A program made the position numbers and the translations under genes. From assembly GCA_002437905.1 (NCBI GenBank), contig DJRT01000006.1:18382-52661 (forward strand): DNA of 34,280 nt. Direction: 5' to 3'. Source of the stretch: Ruminococcaceae bacterium UBA6353 (GTDB taxonomy: Bacteria; Bacillota; Clostridia; Oscillospirales; Acutalibacteraceae). The notes under the pieces were generated by a model. That model ran no database searches. It saw nothing but the letters and a program-made list of their open reading frames with translations, and had not been told where the DNA came from. The first letter of the stretch is position 1; the number at the start of each line of letters is the position of its first letter. This document shows, in pieces, positions 23,011 through 34,280 of this stretch.

Positions 23011-23883
23011 TTATTCGGCCGGCGGCAGCTCTCCGGGTTGGTTTTCCGGCTGTCCAGCCGGTGCAGGATCCTGGATCTGCGGAATAAATTGCTCCGCCAG
23101 CTGGCTGGCCGGGCCCTTACCGCGGTGCTTAATATAGAAAAAGCCGATCACGCTGAACACCACCGCACCGATAAAATTCACAAACAGATCGCCCATGGTA
23201 TCGTGCAGGCCAATATCCAGGTAACCGCCAAGCCCCAGCTCCTGCCCGTTAACCACCACACTGGAGATATTCTCCACGGTGGTCACGCGCCCCTGTCCGG
23301 TGGGATCCAGGTTGACCGAGCGCAGGGTGTGGATCACTGTGTCCTTTTGCATATCCAGATGGAAGAAGATATCCATGCCGTATTCAAAAAATTCCCACAG
23401 CACGCCGACCGTCATCGAAAAGCAAAAGGCCACCAGCGCCATGTACAGCGGCGAGAGGCGGAATTTTTCCTGCTTATTGCGGCACAGGATATCCACCAGC
23501 GAAAACCCGAACGCCGCGCACACAAAGCCATTGATGGTATGCAGCACCGTATCCCAATAGGCAAACTGCACATAGTAGTTCTGCAGCTCGCCAAGGATCT
23601 CGGCCGCAAATATGAACAGCAATATGACGATCTCCAGCACCGTAGGAAGCTGTATACCGAAGTTTTTTGAGACAAAGCCCGGCAGCAGGAACAGCAGCAG
23701 CACCAGGCCGCAGATGAAAGCGCTTTCGTAGTCGCGCCGCACCAAGGCTAATGCCAAAATTGCCAGCACGATCAGCCGCAGCACCACATAGACAATAAAG
23801 GTTACCTTGTGCTGCCGCGCCTGCTCCCGCAGCCCACGCAAACGGGCGCCGCGCTTTTTCGGGGTGTCGGTCGGTTTTTTCAC
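23011..23883 (-). CDS. Integral membrane protein (6 TM), DUF2238/YjdF-like
   Basis: 290-residue membrane protein with about six helices between residues 28 and 255 and charged, proline-rich ends. Conserved-looking polar residues inside helices (YWDTVLHTINGFVCAAFGF, WEFFEYGMDIFFH, LHDTMGDLFVNFIGAV) resemble the DUF2238/YjdF group, where Trp-Asp, His and Asp-Thr positions recur; function unknown. The start is GTG 23883, with GGGAGG 8 nt upstream overlapping the stop of the preceding lipid kinase. An extracytoplasmic insert of about 45 residues (180-225) lies between the last helices. Translational coupling to a lipid kinase suggests a membrane-lipid role, an inference only. Confidence 0.7.
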   Translation of the reverse strand: MKKPTDTPKKRGARLRGLREQARQHKVTFIVYVVLRLIVLAILALALVRRDYESAFICGLVLLLFLLPGFVSKNFGIQLPTVLEIVILLFIFAAEILGELQNYYVQFAYWDTVLHTINGFVCAAFGFSLVDILCRNKQEKFRLSPLYMALVAFCFSMTVGVLWEFFEYGMDIFFHLDMQKDTVIHTLRSVNLDPTGQGRVTTVENISSVVVNGQELGLGGYLDIGLHDTMGDLFVNFIGAVVFSVIGFFYIKHRGKGPASQLAEQFIPQIQDPAPAGQPENQPGELPPAE

Positions 23884-23897
23884 ACAGCAGTCCTCCC

Positions 23898-24788
23898 TTA
23901 TTCCGCCGTTATCAGGCGGATCGCATTGTGCAGGTTGTGCACCTCCACGCAGTCATGTCCCGGCTCGCGTTCGCCGTCCAGTGTCCAGTCCATCGCCGGG
24001 TCGGCGTGGATCGTCAGGTGCGCCGCACTGTGGAAGGTCAGCATCGGGCTGTCGTATTTCTGTTCCTGCAGAGCACGGATGCAATCGTTCAGTTCCAGAG
24101 CGTTACCCGGCTTTTTGATCAGCAGTAGCTCAAACAGACCATCGTTCATATCAACAGTATCGGGATCCAGCGTCAGGATGCCGCCCACCGAGGTGGAATT
24201 GCTGATGGCGCCAAAAATATAATCATCCTCAAAAACCTCTCCTTCCGTCTCAAAACGCAGGTGCTGCGGACGGATATTGGGGATATCCTTGATCCCCTCC
24301 AGGATATAGGCCAGGTGGCCAAGAGCGTTTTTGACATTCTGCGGCGTGGAGTAGGAAACCCGGGTGAAAGCACCAAAGGACGCCACATAGGAGAAATACC
24401 GCTCACCAAAGCGGCCGACATCAAAGGTTCTCGGCATTCCCTCAATGGTGTCCTGCGCCGCCTTAACGAGGTTTTTATTCAGCTTGATACTGTTGGCAAA
24501 ATCATTGGTGCTGCCACAGGGAATGTACCCGATCGGCACATCCACACCAGAAGCCACTACGCCGGAAATCACCTCATTGAAGGTACCATCTCCGCCAAGG
24601 CACACCACCATATCCGCCTGCGCAGCATGCGCTAACGCCACCTGCGTACCGTTGCCGGGGCCGGTGGTCATAAAGGTCAGCGGCGCGTACCCGGCTTTGC
24701 AGTAAAGCTCCAGAATATCCGCCAGATACCGCTTTCCGACCTTTTGCCCAGAATAAGGATTCATGATCAGCAGCAGCTTTTTCTCCAT
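23898..24788 (-). CDS. Diacylglycerol/lipid kinase family protein (YegS/DgkB type)
   Basis: 296-residue soluble lipid kinase that would phosphorylate diacylglycerol or a related lipid at the membrane, recycling it to phosphatidic acid. The N-terminal IMNPYSGQK, the nucleotide-binding GGDGTFNEV (residues 65-73) and GSTNDFA (92-98) are intact, as is the C-terminal beta domain with DPDTVDMNDGLFELLLI. The ATG has AAGGAGAAG upstream. It heads an operon with the membrane protein at 23011. A long leader with several hairpins lies before it. Family members differ in substrate, so DgkB cannot be asserted. Confidence 0.92.
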   Translation of the reverse strand: MEKKLLLIMNPYSGQKVGKRYLADILELYCKAGYAPLTFMTTGPGNGTQVALAHAAQADMVVCLGGDGTFNEVISGVVASGVDVPIGYIPCGSTNDFANSIKLNKNLVKAAQDTIEGMPRTFDVGRFGERYFSYVASFGAFTRVSYSTPQNVKNALGHLAYILEGIKDIPNIRPQHLRFETEGEVFEDDYIFGAISNSTSVGGILTLDPDTVDMNDGLFELLLIKKPGNALELNDCIRALQEQKYDSPMLTFHSAAHLTIHADPAMDWTLDGEREPGHDCVEVHNLHNAIRLITAE

Positions 24789-24965
24789 CGTCTTTCTTCT
24801 CCTTGTGTTTATTCATCGGCCGCAGCCGTAAAAGAGTCTCCGCAGAGGCATCACAAGCTTTGGGCAACACTGCATACGGGTGAATAGGTATTGCCATGCT
24901 GCAATTCGCCGTCATTGCATACGGTTCATGGGGCAGTGTGCGCCTATCTATACTACTACATTATA
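24789..24965 (-). ncRNA. Structured leader of the lipid-kinase operon with a candidate promoter
   Basis: TATAAT on the minus strand (24960-24965) is a good -10, but its -35 is poor. The roughly 160-nt leader between it and the start codon is rich in pairing. A long-range stem joins GCAACACTGC (24864-24873) and GCAGTGTGC (24933-24941) with one bulge. Inside it TGCAAT/ATTGCA (24900-24905/24914-24919) forms a hairpin, and TGCATACGG is repeated directly (24871-24879, 24916-24924). Closer to the gene two tight hairpins occur (CTC-TGCG-GAG and CGGC-TGC-GCCG types, 24812-24850). No known riboswitch class was recognised. Confidence 0.4.
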
Positions 24966-25110
24966 CCGTATTTTACACAGAATTGACGAACAGATTATGA
25001 ACAATCATTTCCAGTTCGACGGCATGTAAGGCGTCCCTGCCCAATGCCGGCGCTTCAACGGCGCCGGTAGATGTGGGCACCAGCACGACGACTGGGCTAA
25101 ATAAATATCC
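24966..25110. other. Gene-free stretch between the lipid-kinase promoter and tuf terminator region
   Basis: No gene is visible. The only structure is a 7-bp hairpin CCGGCGC/GCGCCGG (25047-25053/25061-25067) without a T run. Confidence 0.5.
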
Positions 25111-25155
25111 CCCGGCACAGCCGGGAGCACAGCCGGGAGCACAGCCGGGAGTTTT
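25111..25155. repeat. Three tandem 12-bp repeats expanding one arm of a hairpin
   Basis: GCACAGCCGGGA is repeated three times without change (25115-25150). CCCGGC (25111-25116) can pair with GCCGGG in any of the three copies, and the last copy runs into GTTTTCT. This looks like a terminator-type hairpin whose 3' arm was triplicated by slippage. Confidence 0.85.
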
Positions 25156-25166
25156 CTCCGGACAAA

Positions 25167-25204
25167 AAAAGCATCCCTGCCTACAAAGAGGCAGGGATGC
25201 TTTT
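25167..25204. terminator. Bidirectional terminator of tuf
   Basis: AAAAGCATCCCTGCCT (25167-25182) and its complement (25189-25204) form a 16-bp stem with a 6-nt loop, with T runs on both strands. It lies 36 nt after the tuf stop codon. Confidence 0.92.
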
Positions 25205-25239
25205 ATACAGGCTTGTATCCGCGTTTTTATGCCAATGGA

Positions 25240-26442
25240 TTAGCCGTTGATCTTAGAAACAACGCCGGAACCCACGGTACGGCCACCCTCACGGATAGCG
25301 AAACGCAGACCCTCTTCGATAGCGATGGGGGTGATCAGCTCAACATCCATCTCGACATTATCGCCGGGCATGCACATCTCCACACCCTCGGGCAGGTGGA
25401 TGATGCCGGTCACATCGGTGGTACGGAAGTAGAACTGCGGACGATAGTTGTTGAAGAACGGCGTATGGCGGCCACCCTCTTCCTTGCTCAGAACATAAAC
25501 CTGGGCATGGAACTTCGTGTGGGGGTTGATGGAGCCGGGCTTGCACAGCACCTGGCCACGCTCGATCTCGTCACGCTGCACACCACGCAGCAGGGCGCCG
25601 ATGTTATCGCCGGCCTCAGCGTAATCCAGCAGCTTGCGGAACATCTCGATGCCGGTAACAACCGTCTTCTTGCGCTCCTCGGTCAGACCGATGATCTCAA
25701 CTTCATCGGACATGTTCAGCTTACCGCGCTCCACACGACCGGTAGCCACGGTGCCGCGGCCGGTAATGGTGAAGACATCCTCAACAGGCATCAGGAAGGG
25801 CTTCTCATCATCACGGACCGGATCCGGGATGTAGTTGTCCACAGCATCCATCAGCTCAAGGATCGGCGCATAAGCGGGATCGTTGATATCGGTGCTGGTG
25901 CACTCCAGAGCCTGCAAAGCGGAGCCCTTGATGATGGGGGCATCGTCGCCGGGGAAGTCATACTTGCTCAGAGCCTCGCGGATCTCCATCTCAACCAGCT
26001 CCAGCAGCTCGGGATCGTCCACCTGGTCAACCTTGTTCATGAAGACCACGATGTACGGAACACCAACCTGACGGGCAAGCAGCAGGTGCTCATGGGTCTG
26101 CGCCATAACACCATCGGTGGCGGCGATAACCAGGATAGCACCATCCATCTGCGCGGCACCGGTGATCATGTTCTTCACATAGTCAGCGTGGCCGGGGCAG
26201 TCAACATGCGCATAGTGACGCTTATCGGTCTGATACTCCACATGGGCGGTGTTGATTGTGATACCGCGGGCACGCTCTTCGGGAGCCTTATCAATGTTGG
26301 CATAATCGGTGAACTCCGCGCCGCCCTTCATTGCCAGCACCTTGGTGATGGCTGCGGTCAGGGTGGTCTTGCCGTGGTCAACATGACCGATGGTACCAAT
26401 GTTTACATGGGGTTTAGTGCGTTCGAATTTCTCTTTTGCCAT
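25240..26442 (-). CDS. tuf: Elongation factor Tu
   Basis: 400-residue GTPase that brings aminoacyl-tRNA to the ribosome. GHVDHGKT (residues 19-26), DCPGHADYVKNM and NKVDQVDD are the GTP-binding motifs, and the three-domain length is normal. The ATG follows AAGGAGGAAAAAACA, a very strong ribosome binding site. It has its own TTGCAA-17-TAGAAT promoter and terminator, 197 nt after fusA, so it can be made in excess over EF-G. Confidence 0.99.
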   Translation of the reverse strand: MAKEKFERTKPHVNIGTIGHVDHGKTTLTAAITKVLAMKGGAEFTDYANIDKAPEERARGITINTAHVEYQTDKRHYAHVDCPGHADYVKNMITGAAQMDGAILVIAATDGVMAQTHEHLLLARQVGVPYIVVFMNKVDQVDDPELLELVEMEIREALSKYDFPGDDAPIIKGSALQALECTSTDINDPAYAPILELMDAVDNYIPDPVRDDEKPFLMPVEDVFTITGRGTVATGRVERGKLNMSDEVEIIGLTEERKKTVVTGIEMFRKLLDYAEAGDNIGALLRGVQRDEIERGQVLCKPGSINPHTKFHAQVYVLSKEEGGRHTPFFNNYRPQFYFRTTDVTGIIHLPEGVEMCMPGDNVEMDVELITPIAIEEGLRFAIREGGRTVGSGVVSKING

Positions 26443-26492
26443 TGTTTTTTCCTCCTTTGATAAGCAAAAATCGTTGTCCGGTCTTAGTGTCT

Positions 26493-26521
26493 ATTCTACC
26501 AATTCCCGGACGGAATTGCAA
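26493..26521 (-). promoter_or_regulatory. Promoter of tuf
   Basis: On the minus strand TTGCAA (26516-26521) and TAGAAT (26493-26498) are spaced by 17 bp, 50 nt before the ATG. Confidence 0.85.
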
Positions 26522-26609
26522 GAGTTTTTACAAGAAAAATGCGAATTTTTCCGCTATTTTCCCCACGCAAATGGGAAAACAGCGCGAAACGGGAAGAACG
26601 GTGACAGCA

Positions 26610-26628
26610 GGGCGGCGGAATGCCGCCC
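26610..26628 (-). terminator. Weak hairpin after fusA
   Basis: GGGCGGC (26610-26616) and GCCGCCC (26622-26628) form a 7-bp stem 11 nt after the fusA stop, without a T run. It may slow RNA polymerase or stabilise the mRNA end; full termination is doubtful. Confidence 0.35.
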
Positions 26629-26639
26629 CGCCGGCACGA

Positions 26640-28742
26640 TCAATCCTCTTTCTTCGTACGCTTGGCGATGATGGCCTCGGCCACATTCTTCGGGATCTCC
26701 GCATAGTGGCTGGGCTCCATCACATACTGGCCACGGCCCTGCGTACCGGAACGCAGATCCGTTGCATAGCCAAACATCTCGGACAGCGGGACAGATGCAC
26801 GGATCTGTACCGCACCACTGATGTTCTCCGAGCCCTCCATCTGGCCGCGGCGGGAGGCAATGTCGCCCACCACAAAGCCCATATACTCGTCGGGCACGGT
26901 GACGACCACCTTCATGATCGGTTCCATCAGCACCGGATCAGCCTTGCGCATAGCCTCCTTGAACGCCATAGAACCGGCGATCTTAAAGGCCATTTCGGAA
27001 GAGTCGACCTCATGATACGAACCATCATACAGGGTGACCTTGCAGTCCACAACGGGGTAGCCAGCCACAGTACCGGCCAGCATAGCGCCCTGGATACCGG
27101 CGTCAACCGCAGGGATATACTCCTTCGGGATGGCGCCGCCGACAACAGCGTTGATAAACTCATAGCCCTTGCCGGACTCGTTGGGCTCCAGCTTGATCTT
27201 GACATGACCGTACTGGCCCTTACCACCGGACTGACGAGCGTACTTGCAGTCGACATCGGCCAGACGGCGGACAGTCTCCTTGTAAGCCACCTGCGGAGCA
27301 CCAACATTGGCCTCCACCTTGAACTCACGCAGCAGACGGTCAACGATGATCTCCAGGTGCAGCTCACCCATACCGGCGATGATGGTCTGCCCGGTCTCTT
27401 CATCGGTGTAGGTCTTGAAGGTCGGGTCTTCCTCGGCCAGCTTGGCCAGGGCAATGCCCATCTTCTCCTGACCGGCCTTGGTCTTGGGCTCGATCGCCAC
27501 ACGGATAACCGGCTCCGGGAACTTCATGGACTCCAGCACAATGGGGTGCTTTTCGTCGCACAGGGTGTTACCGGTGGTGGTGTTCTTCAGGCCGATCGCT
27601 GCCGCGATATCGCCGGCATAAACGACCTCCAGATCCTTGCGGTGGTTGGAGTGCATCTGCACGATACGGCCAAGACGCTCGTCGGCATCCTTGTTGGAAT
27701 TGTAAACGGTATCACCGGCCTTAACCGTACCGGAATACACGCGGAAGAACGCCAGCTTACCGACAAAGGGATCCGTTGCGATCTTGAAAGCCAGGGCCGC
27801 AAACGGCTCGGTATCGGAGGAATGACGAACCTCCTCCTCCTCCGTCTCCGGATTGATACCCTTGATGGGGGGCACATCCAGCGGAGAGGGCATATAGTCG
27901 ACGATGGCGTCCAGCAGCTTCTGCACGCCCTTGTTACGGTAGGAAGTACCGCAGGTAACGGGCACGAAGGTGTTGTCGATGGTCGCCTTGCGGATCACGG
28001 CCTTGATCTCGTCAACCGAGATCTCCTCGCCGGCGAAATACTTCTCCATGAGCGCGTCATCCTGCTCGGCAACAGCCTCCAGCAGCTCCTCATGATACTT
28101 CTGGGCCAGCTCCTTCATGTCGTCCGGAATTTCTTCCACACGCATGTCCTTGCCCATCTCATCATAGTACACATCCGCGTTCATCTCGATCAGGTCGATG
28201 ATGCCCTTGAAGGTGTCCTCGCTGCCGATGGGAAGCTGAATCGGTACGGCATTGCACTTCAGACGCTCACGCATCATGTTCACCACACGGTAGAAATCCG
28301 CGCCCATGATGTCCATTTTGTTGACATAGGCCATACGCGGCACATGATACTCGTCCGCCTGACGCCAGACCGTCTCGGACTGGGGCTCAACACCGCCCTT
28401 TGCACACAGCACCGTCACAGAGCCGTCCAGCACGCGCAGCGAACGCTGCACCTCAACCGTGAAATCCACATGGCCGGGGGTGTCGATGATGTTGATGCGG
28501 TGGCGGGTGCCTTTGCCCTGCTTGTCCCAGTAGCAGGTCGTAGCCGCAGAGGTGATGGTGATACCGCGCTCCTGCTCCTGTGCCATCCAGTCCATGGTTG
28601 CGCTGCCGTCGTGGGTCTCACCGATCTTGTAGTTAACACCGGTATAGTACAGGATACGCTCGGTCGTTGTCGTTTTACCGGCATCGATGTGCGCCATAAT
28701 ACCAATGTTGCGGGTGTTTTCGAGTGATACATCTCTTGACAT
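26640..28742 (-). CDS. fusA: Elongation factor G
   Basis: 700-residue translocase GTPase. AHIDAGKTT (about residues 17-25), DTPGHVDFTVEV and NKMDIMGAD are the G motifs, and domains II-V (for example GMGELHLEIIVDRLLREF, quoted as GELHLEIIVDRL) are complete. The ATG has AGGAGG 8 nt upstream, 36 nt after the rpsG stop. It is the third gene of the rpsL-rpsG-fusA transcript. Confidence 0.99.
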   Translation of the reverse strand: MSRDVSLENTRNIGIMAHIDAGKTTTTERILYYTGVNYKIGETHDGSATMDWMAQEQERGITITSAATTCYWDKQGKGTRHRINIIDTPGHVDFTVEVQRSLRVLDGSVTVLCAKGGVEPQSETVWRQADEYHVPRMAYVNKMDIMGADFYRVVNMMRERLKCNAVPIQLPIGSEDTFKGIIDLIEMNADVYYDEMGKDMRVEEIPDDMKELAQKYHEELLEAVAEQDDALMEKYFAGEEISVDEIKAVIRKATIDNTFVPVTCGTSYRNKGVQKLLDAIVDYMPSPLDVPPIKGINPETEEEEVRHSSDTEPFAALAFKIATDPFVGKLAFFRVYSGTVKAGDTVYNSNKDADERLGRIVQMHSNHRKDLEVVYAGDIAAAIGLKNTTTGNTLCDEKHPIVLESMKFPEPVIRVAIEPKTKAGQEKMGIALAKLAEEDPTFKTYTDEETGQTIIAGMGELHLEIIVDRLLREFKVEANVGAPQVAYKETVRRLADVDCKYARQSGGKGQYGHVKIKLEPNESGKGYEFINAVVGGAIPKEYIPAVDAGIQGAMLAGTVAGYPVVDCKVTLYDGSYHEVDSSEMAFKIAGSMAFKEAMRKADPVLMEPIMKVVVTVPDEYMGFVVGDIASRRGQMEGSENISGAVQIRASVPLSEMFGYATDLRSGTQGRGQYVMEPSHYAEIPKNVAEAIIAKRTKKED

Positions 28743-28778
28743 AAGGCAATCCTCCTTTTCCTCAATATTCTTGTGTGA

Positions 28779-29249
28779 TTACCAACGGAAATGAGCGAAA
28801 GCCTTGTTGGCCTCGGCCATCTTATGGGTATCCTCGCACTTCTTGGCTGCGCCGCCGTTGCCATTCAGGGCATCCAGAATCTCCGCCGCCAGGCGCTCCT
28901 TCATGGTGCGCTCGGAACGGTTGCGGGAATAGGCGGTCAGCCAGCGCAGACCCAGCGTCTGACGACGGTCGGGCCGCACCTCGATGGGCACCTGATAGGT
29001 GGCACCACCGACACGACGAGCCTTGACCTCGAGCACAGGCATGATGTTCTCCATTGCCTTCTCGAACACATCCAGGGGCTCCTCGCCGGATTTTTCTTTA
29101 ATGATGTCAAAGGCATCATAGACGATCTTCTGGGCAACGCCCTTCTTACCGTCCAGCATAATGTTGTTGATGAGCTTGGTCACCAACTTGGAATTGTAAA
29201 GCGGGTCGGGCAAAACATCGCGTTTTGCAGTTGAACCTCTTCTCGGCAC
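28779..29249 (-). CDS. rpsG: 30S ribosomal protein S7
   Basis: 156-residue primary 16S rRNA binding protein that organises the 30S head. PRRGSTAKRDVLPDPLYNS, GGATYQVPIEVRPDRRQTLGLRWL and the C-terminal HKMAEANKAFAHFRW (quoted in part) are the S7 signature. The start is GTG 29249 with AAGGAGG 8 nt upstream; this yields the conserved PRRG start and exact family length. The upstream extension to 29345 is not coding. In E. coli S7 represses its own operon by binding the rpsL-rpsG gap. Confidence 0.98.
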   Translation of the reverse strand: MPRRGSTAKRDVLPDPLYNSKLVTKLINNIMLDGKKGVAQKIVYDAFDIIKEKSGEEPLDVFEKAMENIMPVLEVKARRVGGATYQVPIEVRPDRRQTLGLRWLTAYSRNRSERTMKERLAAEILDALNGNGGAAKKCEDTHKMAEANKAFAHFRW

Positions 29250-29367
29250 TTTACTTCCCTCCTTCATATTGATGATATCACAGGTACTCGAAAGTGACAT
29301 ACTCCCGTTGGCCGGCAAAGAAGCAGCATCCACAAGCCGTGACAAACGCCCGGTCTATATGAATCAC

Positions 29368-29383
29368 GCTGCTGCTGAGCAGC
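29368..29383 (-). promoter_or_regulatory. Hairpin in the rpsL-rpsG gap
   Basis: GCTGCT (29368-29373) and AGCAGC (29378-29383) form a 6-bp hairpin with a 4-nt loop, 18 nt after the rpsL stop. The gap (151 nt) is long for this operon and is where S7 binds in E. coli; a similar role here is a guess. Confidence 0.35.
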
Positions 29384-29400
29384 CGCTGATGAAAATGTCC

Positions 29401-29829
29401 TTACTTTTTGGCCGCACCGGCCTTGGGACGCTTCGCACCGTACTTGGAACGGGCCTGCATACGGTTGGCAACACCCTGGGTATCCAGCGTGCCGCGGATG
29501 ATGTGGTAACGCACACCAGGCAGGTCCTTCACACGGCCGCCGCGGATCAGCACGACGCTGTGCTCCTGCAGGTTGTGGCCCTCGCCGGGGATGTAGGAAG
29601 TAACCTCAATCCCGTTGGACAGACGGACACGCGCTACCTTACGCAGAGCAGAGTTCGGCTTTTTCGGCGTGGAAGTCTTCACAGCAGTGCAAACACCACG
29701 CTTCTGGGGAGAGTTCTGGTCAATGGCCGTGCGCTTCTTGGAGTTCCAGCCCTTCAGCAGAGCAGGCGCTTTCGCCTTTTTCTCCAGATCCTGTCTTCCC
29801 TTGCGGATCAACTGGTTGAAAGTAGGCAT
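29401..29829 (-). CDS. rpsL: 30S ribosomal protein S12
   Basis: 142-residue decoding-centre protein, the long form with an internal 13-residue-type insert usual in Firmicutes. TPKKPNSALRKVARVRLSNG is intact, and the two lysines at the streptomycin-resistance positions (about 56-57 and 101, in VKDLPGVRYH) are present, so no classical resistance substitution is seen. The ATG follows GGAGGTGAAATTG. It is the first gene after the str promoter and long leader. Confidence 0.98.
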   Translation of the reverse strand: MPTFNQLIRKGRQDLEKKAKAPALLKGWNSKKRTAIDQNSPQKRGVCTAVKTSTPKKPNSALRKVARVRLSNGIEVTSYIPGEGHNLQEHSVVLIRGGRVKDLPGVRYHIIRGTLDTQGVANRMQARSKYGAKRPKAGAAKK

Positions 29830-30036
29830 TCAATTTCACCTCCGAAAGAAAAATTTTTATCTCAAGGTGCGGCGGCGATGCCGGCGCAGCCTCAAAACCG
29901 ATAGAAACCCATCACGCAACAACAGCGGGCGACCGCACTGCACTGTTGGCAGGCGACCGTCCGGTCGTGATGACCCGGGCAGGTCATCCGACCAAAGCAT
30001 TAACCGCTTTGGTCGGACAGCACGCCACAAGTAGTT
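29830..30036 (-). promoter_or_regulatory. Structured leader of the rpsL-rpsG-fusA operon
   Basis: Reading down the transcript: a perfect 12-bp hairpin with 7-nt loop (30006-30017 with 29987-29998), immediately followed by a 7-bp hairpin GATGACC/GGTCATC (29969-29975/29982-29988), a third small one at GACCG/CGGTC (29955-29966), and a bulged stem around 29922-29948. The end near rpsL is unstructured and AT-rich. The dense pairing suggests control by a ribosomal protein or attenuation. Confidence 0.5.
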
Positions 30037-30066
30037 ATTTTAGCACAGCCGGTGCAAGCTTGTCAA
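30037..30066 (-). promoter_or_regulatory. Promoter of the rpsL operon
   Basis: On the minus strand TTGACA (30061-30066) and TAAAAT (30037-30042) are spaced by 18 bp. It lies between rpoC and rpsL, so the ribosomal genes can be transcribed independently of rpoBC. Confidence 0.8.
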
Positions 30067-30125
30067 GAAAAATTTGTCTGCAAGCACACATCGTTTTTCC
30101 TGCCCGCACCTGCACGGAAGAGCGG

Positions 30126-33851
<3,726 letters not shown>

Positions 33852-33868
33852 AGCTGTTCAGCCTCCCC

Positions 33869-34280
33869 TCACATATCGTCGTCGGTGTAATCGTCGTTGT
33901 AGGAATCATCCTCCACGATCTCACCGCTCTCATCCATTTCGCCTACGCCGTAGCCGTCGAATTCGCTCTCGTTGGCCACGGTGGAGAACGCCTCGCTGTC
34001 CGCGTCGCCCATGCCGAGATCATCGTCGTCATCGAAGGTCTGCTTGAGATCAATCTCGTTCTTGTCCTCATCCAGCACCTTGATATCCAGGCCGAGGGAC
34101 TGCAGCTCCTTGACCAGCACCTTGAAGGACTCCGGCACGCCGGACTGCGGGACATTCTGCCCCTTCACAATCGCCTCGTAGGTCTTCACACGGCCAACCA
34201 CATCATCGGATTTCACCGTCAGGATCTCCTGCAGGGTGTAAGCGGCGCCGTAGGCCTCCAGTGCCCACACCTCCATCTCG
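33869..34280 (-). CDS. rpoB: DNA-directed RNA polymerase subunit beta, C-terminal end
   Basis: The frame runs off the right edge; about 137 C-terminal residues are present. EMEVWALEAYGAAYTLQEILTVKSDDVVGR, quoted as MEVWALEAYGAAYTLQE, is the strongly conserved end of the beta subunit, followed by the SFKVLVKELQSLGLDI clamp-anchoring segment. Beyond this the protein carries an acidic Asp/Glu-rich tail of about 60 residues, longer than in E. coli but common in Clostridia. It is directly followed by rpoC. Confidence 0.98.
   Translation of the reverse strand, partial: EMEVWALEAYGAAYTLQEILTVKSDDVVGRVKTYEAIVKGQNVPQSGVPESFKVLVKELQSLGLDIKVLDEDKNEIDLKQTFDDDDDLGMGDADSEAFSTVANESEFDGYGVGEMDESGEIVEDDSYNDDYTDDDM

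Noticed and set aside
24574..24915. 113-codon minus-strand frame over the lipid-kinase leader.
   Set aside because: It overlaps the kinase start in another frame, has no ribosome binding site and no recognisable domain; the region is better explained as structured leader.
25111..25155. CRISPR-like repeats.
   Set aside because: The units are directly adjacent with no spacers and are only 12 bp long.

Overview
The window looks like a chromosomal segment of a GC-rich, anaerobic, low-GC-type Gram-positive lineage, most likely a gut Clostridia member of the Oscillospirales/Ruminococcaceae kind. The clues are the rpoB-rpoC-rpsL-rpsG-fusA-tuf synteny, 137-142-residue-type S12, strong AGGAGG ribosome binding sites, a V-type (not F-type) ATPase operon, an alpha2-type glycyl-tRNA synthetase, a SigH-like sigma factor and the sporulation engulfment protein SpoIID. 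No phage, insertion sequence, CRISPR array or rRNA gene was seen. The species was not identified.

Left end (1-2120): the N-terminal part of glyS on the minus strand, divergent from a SigH-like sigma factor (TTG start) followed by a tRNA-shaped leader element and a small eight-cysteine zinc-ribbon protein. 2120-5800: a low-GC, lipid-anchored tyrosine phosphatase on the minus strand, then a plus-strand pair (CmpB-like membrane protein and PlsC acyltransferase) and a small membrane protein, closed by a strong hairpin.

5806-14411 (minus): a complete V-type ATP synthase/ATPase operon in the transcriptional order G/H-C-I-K-F-E-A-B-D, with a consensus promoter at 14498-14526. Divergent from it is a 62-residue conserved-looking small protein. 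14957-16051: gap (GAPDH) with its own promoter and terminator.

16162-24790: a mosaic of single genes: an unrecognised protein with a decayed histidine-kinase-type ATPase fold, a convergent 8-TM membrane protein that overlaps it by 97 bp, spoIID, tspO, a LOG-family phosphoribohydrolase, glycogen phosphorylase with a histone-like basic tail, and a two-gene operon of a YegS-type lipid kinase and a membrane protein behind a long structured leader.

25240-34280 (minus): the transcription/translation core rpoB(end)-rpoC, then rpsL-rpsG-fusA behind a promoter and a 200-nt multi-hairpin leader, and tuf behind its own promoter. Most promoters have a 17-bp spacer; an unusually large share have TTGCA(A/T/G) rather than TTGACA at -35.

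Nothing in the window amounts to an obvious new multi-gene system. The best leads are non-coding: the anticodon-less tRNA-like element in front of the zinc-ribbon gene, the structured leader of the lipid-kinase operon, the str-operon leader, and a hairpin whose 3' arm has been tandemly triplicated upstream of tuf's terminator. All function calls are from reading motifs by eye; no database search was possible.
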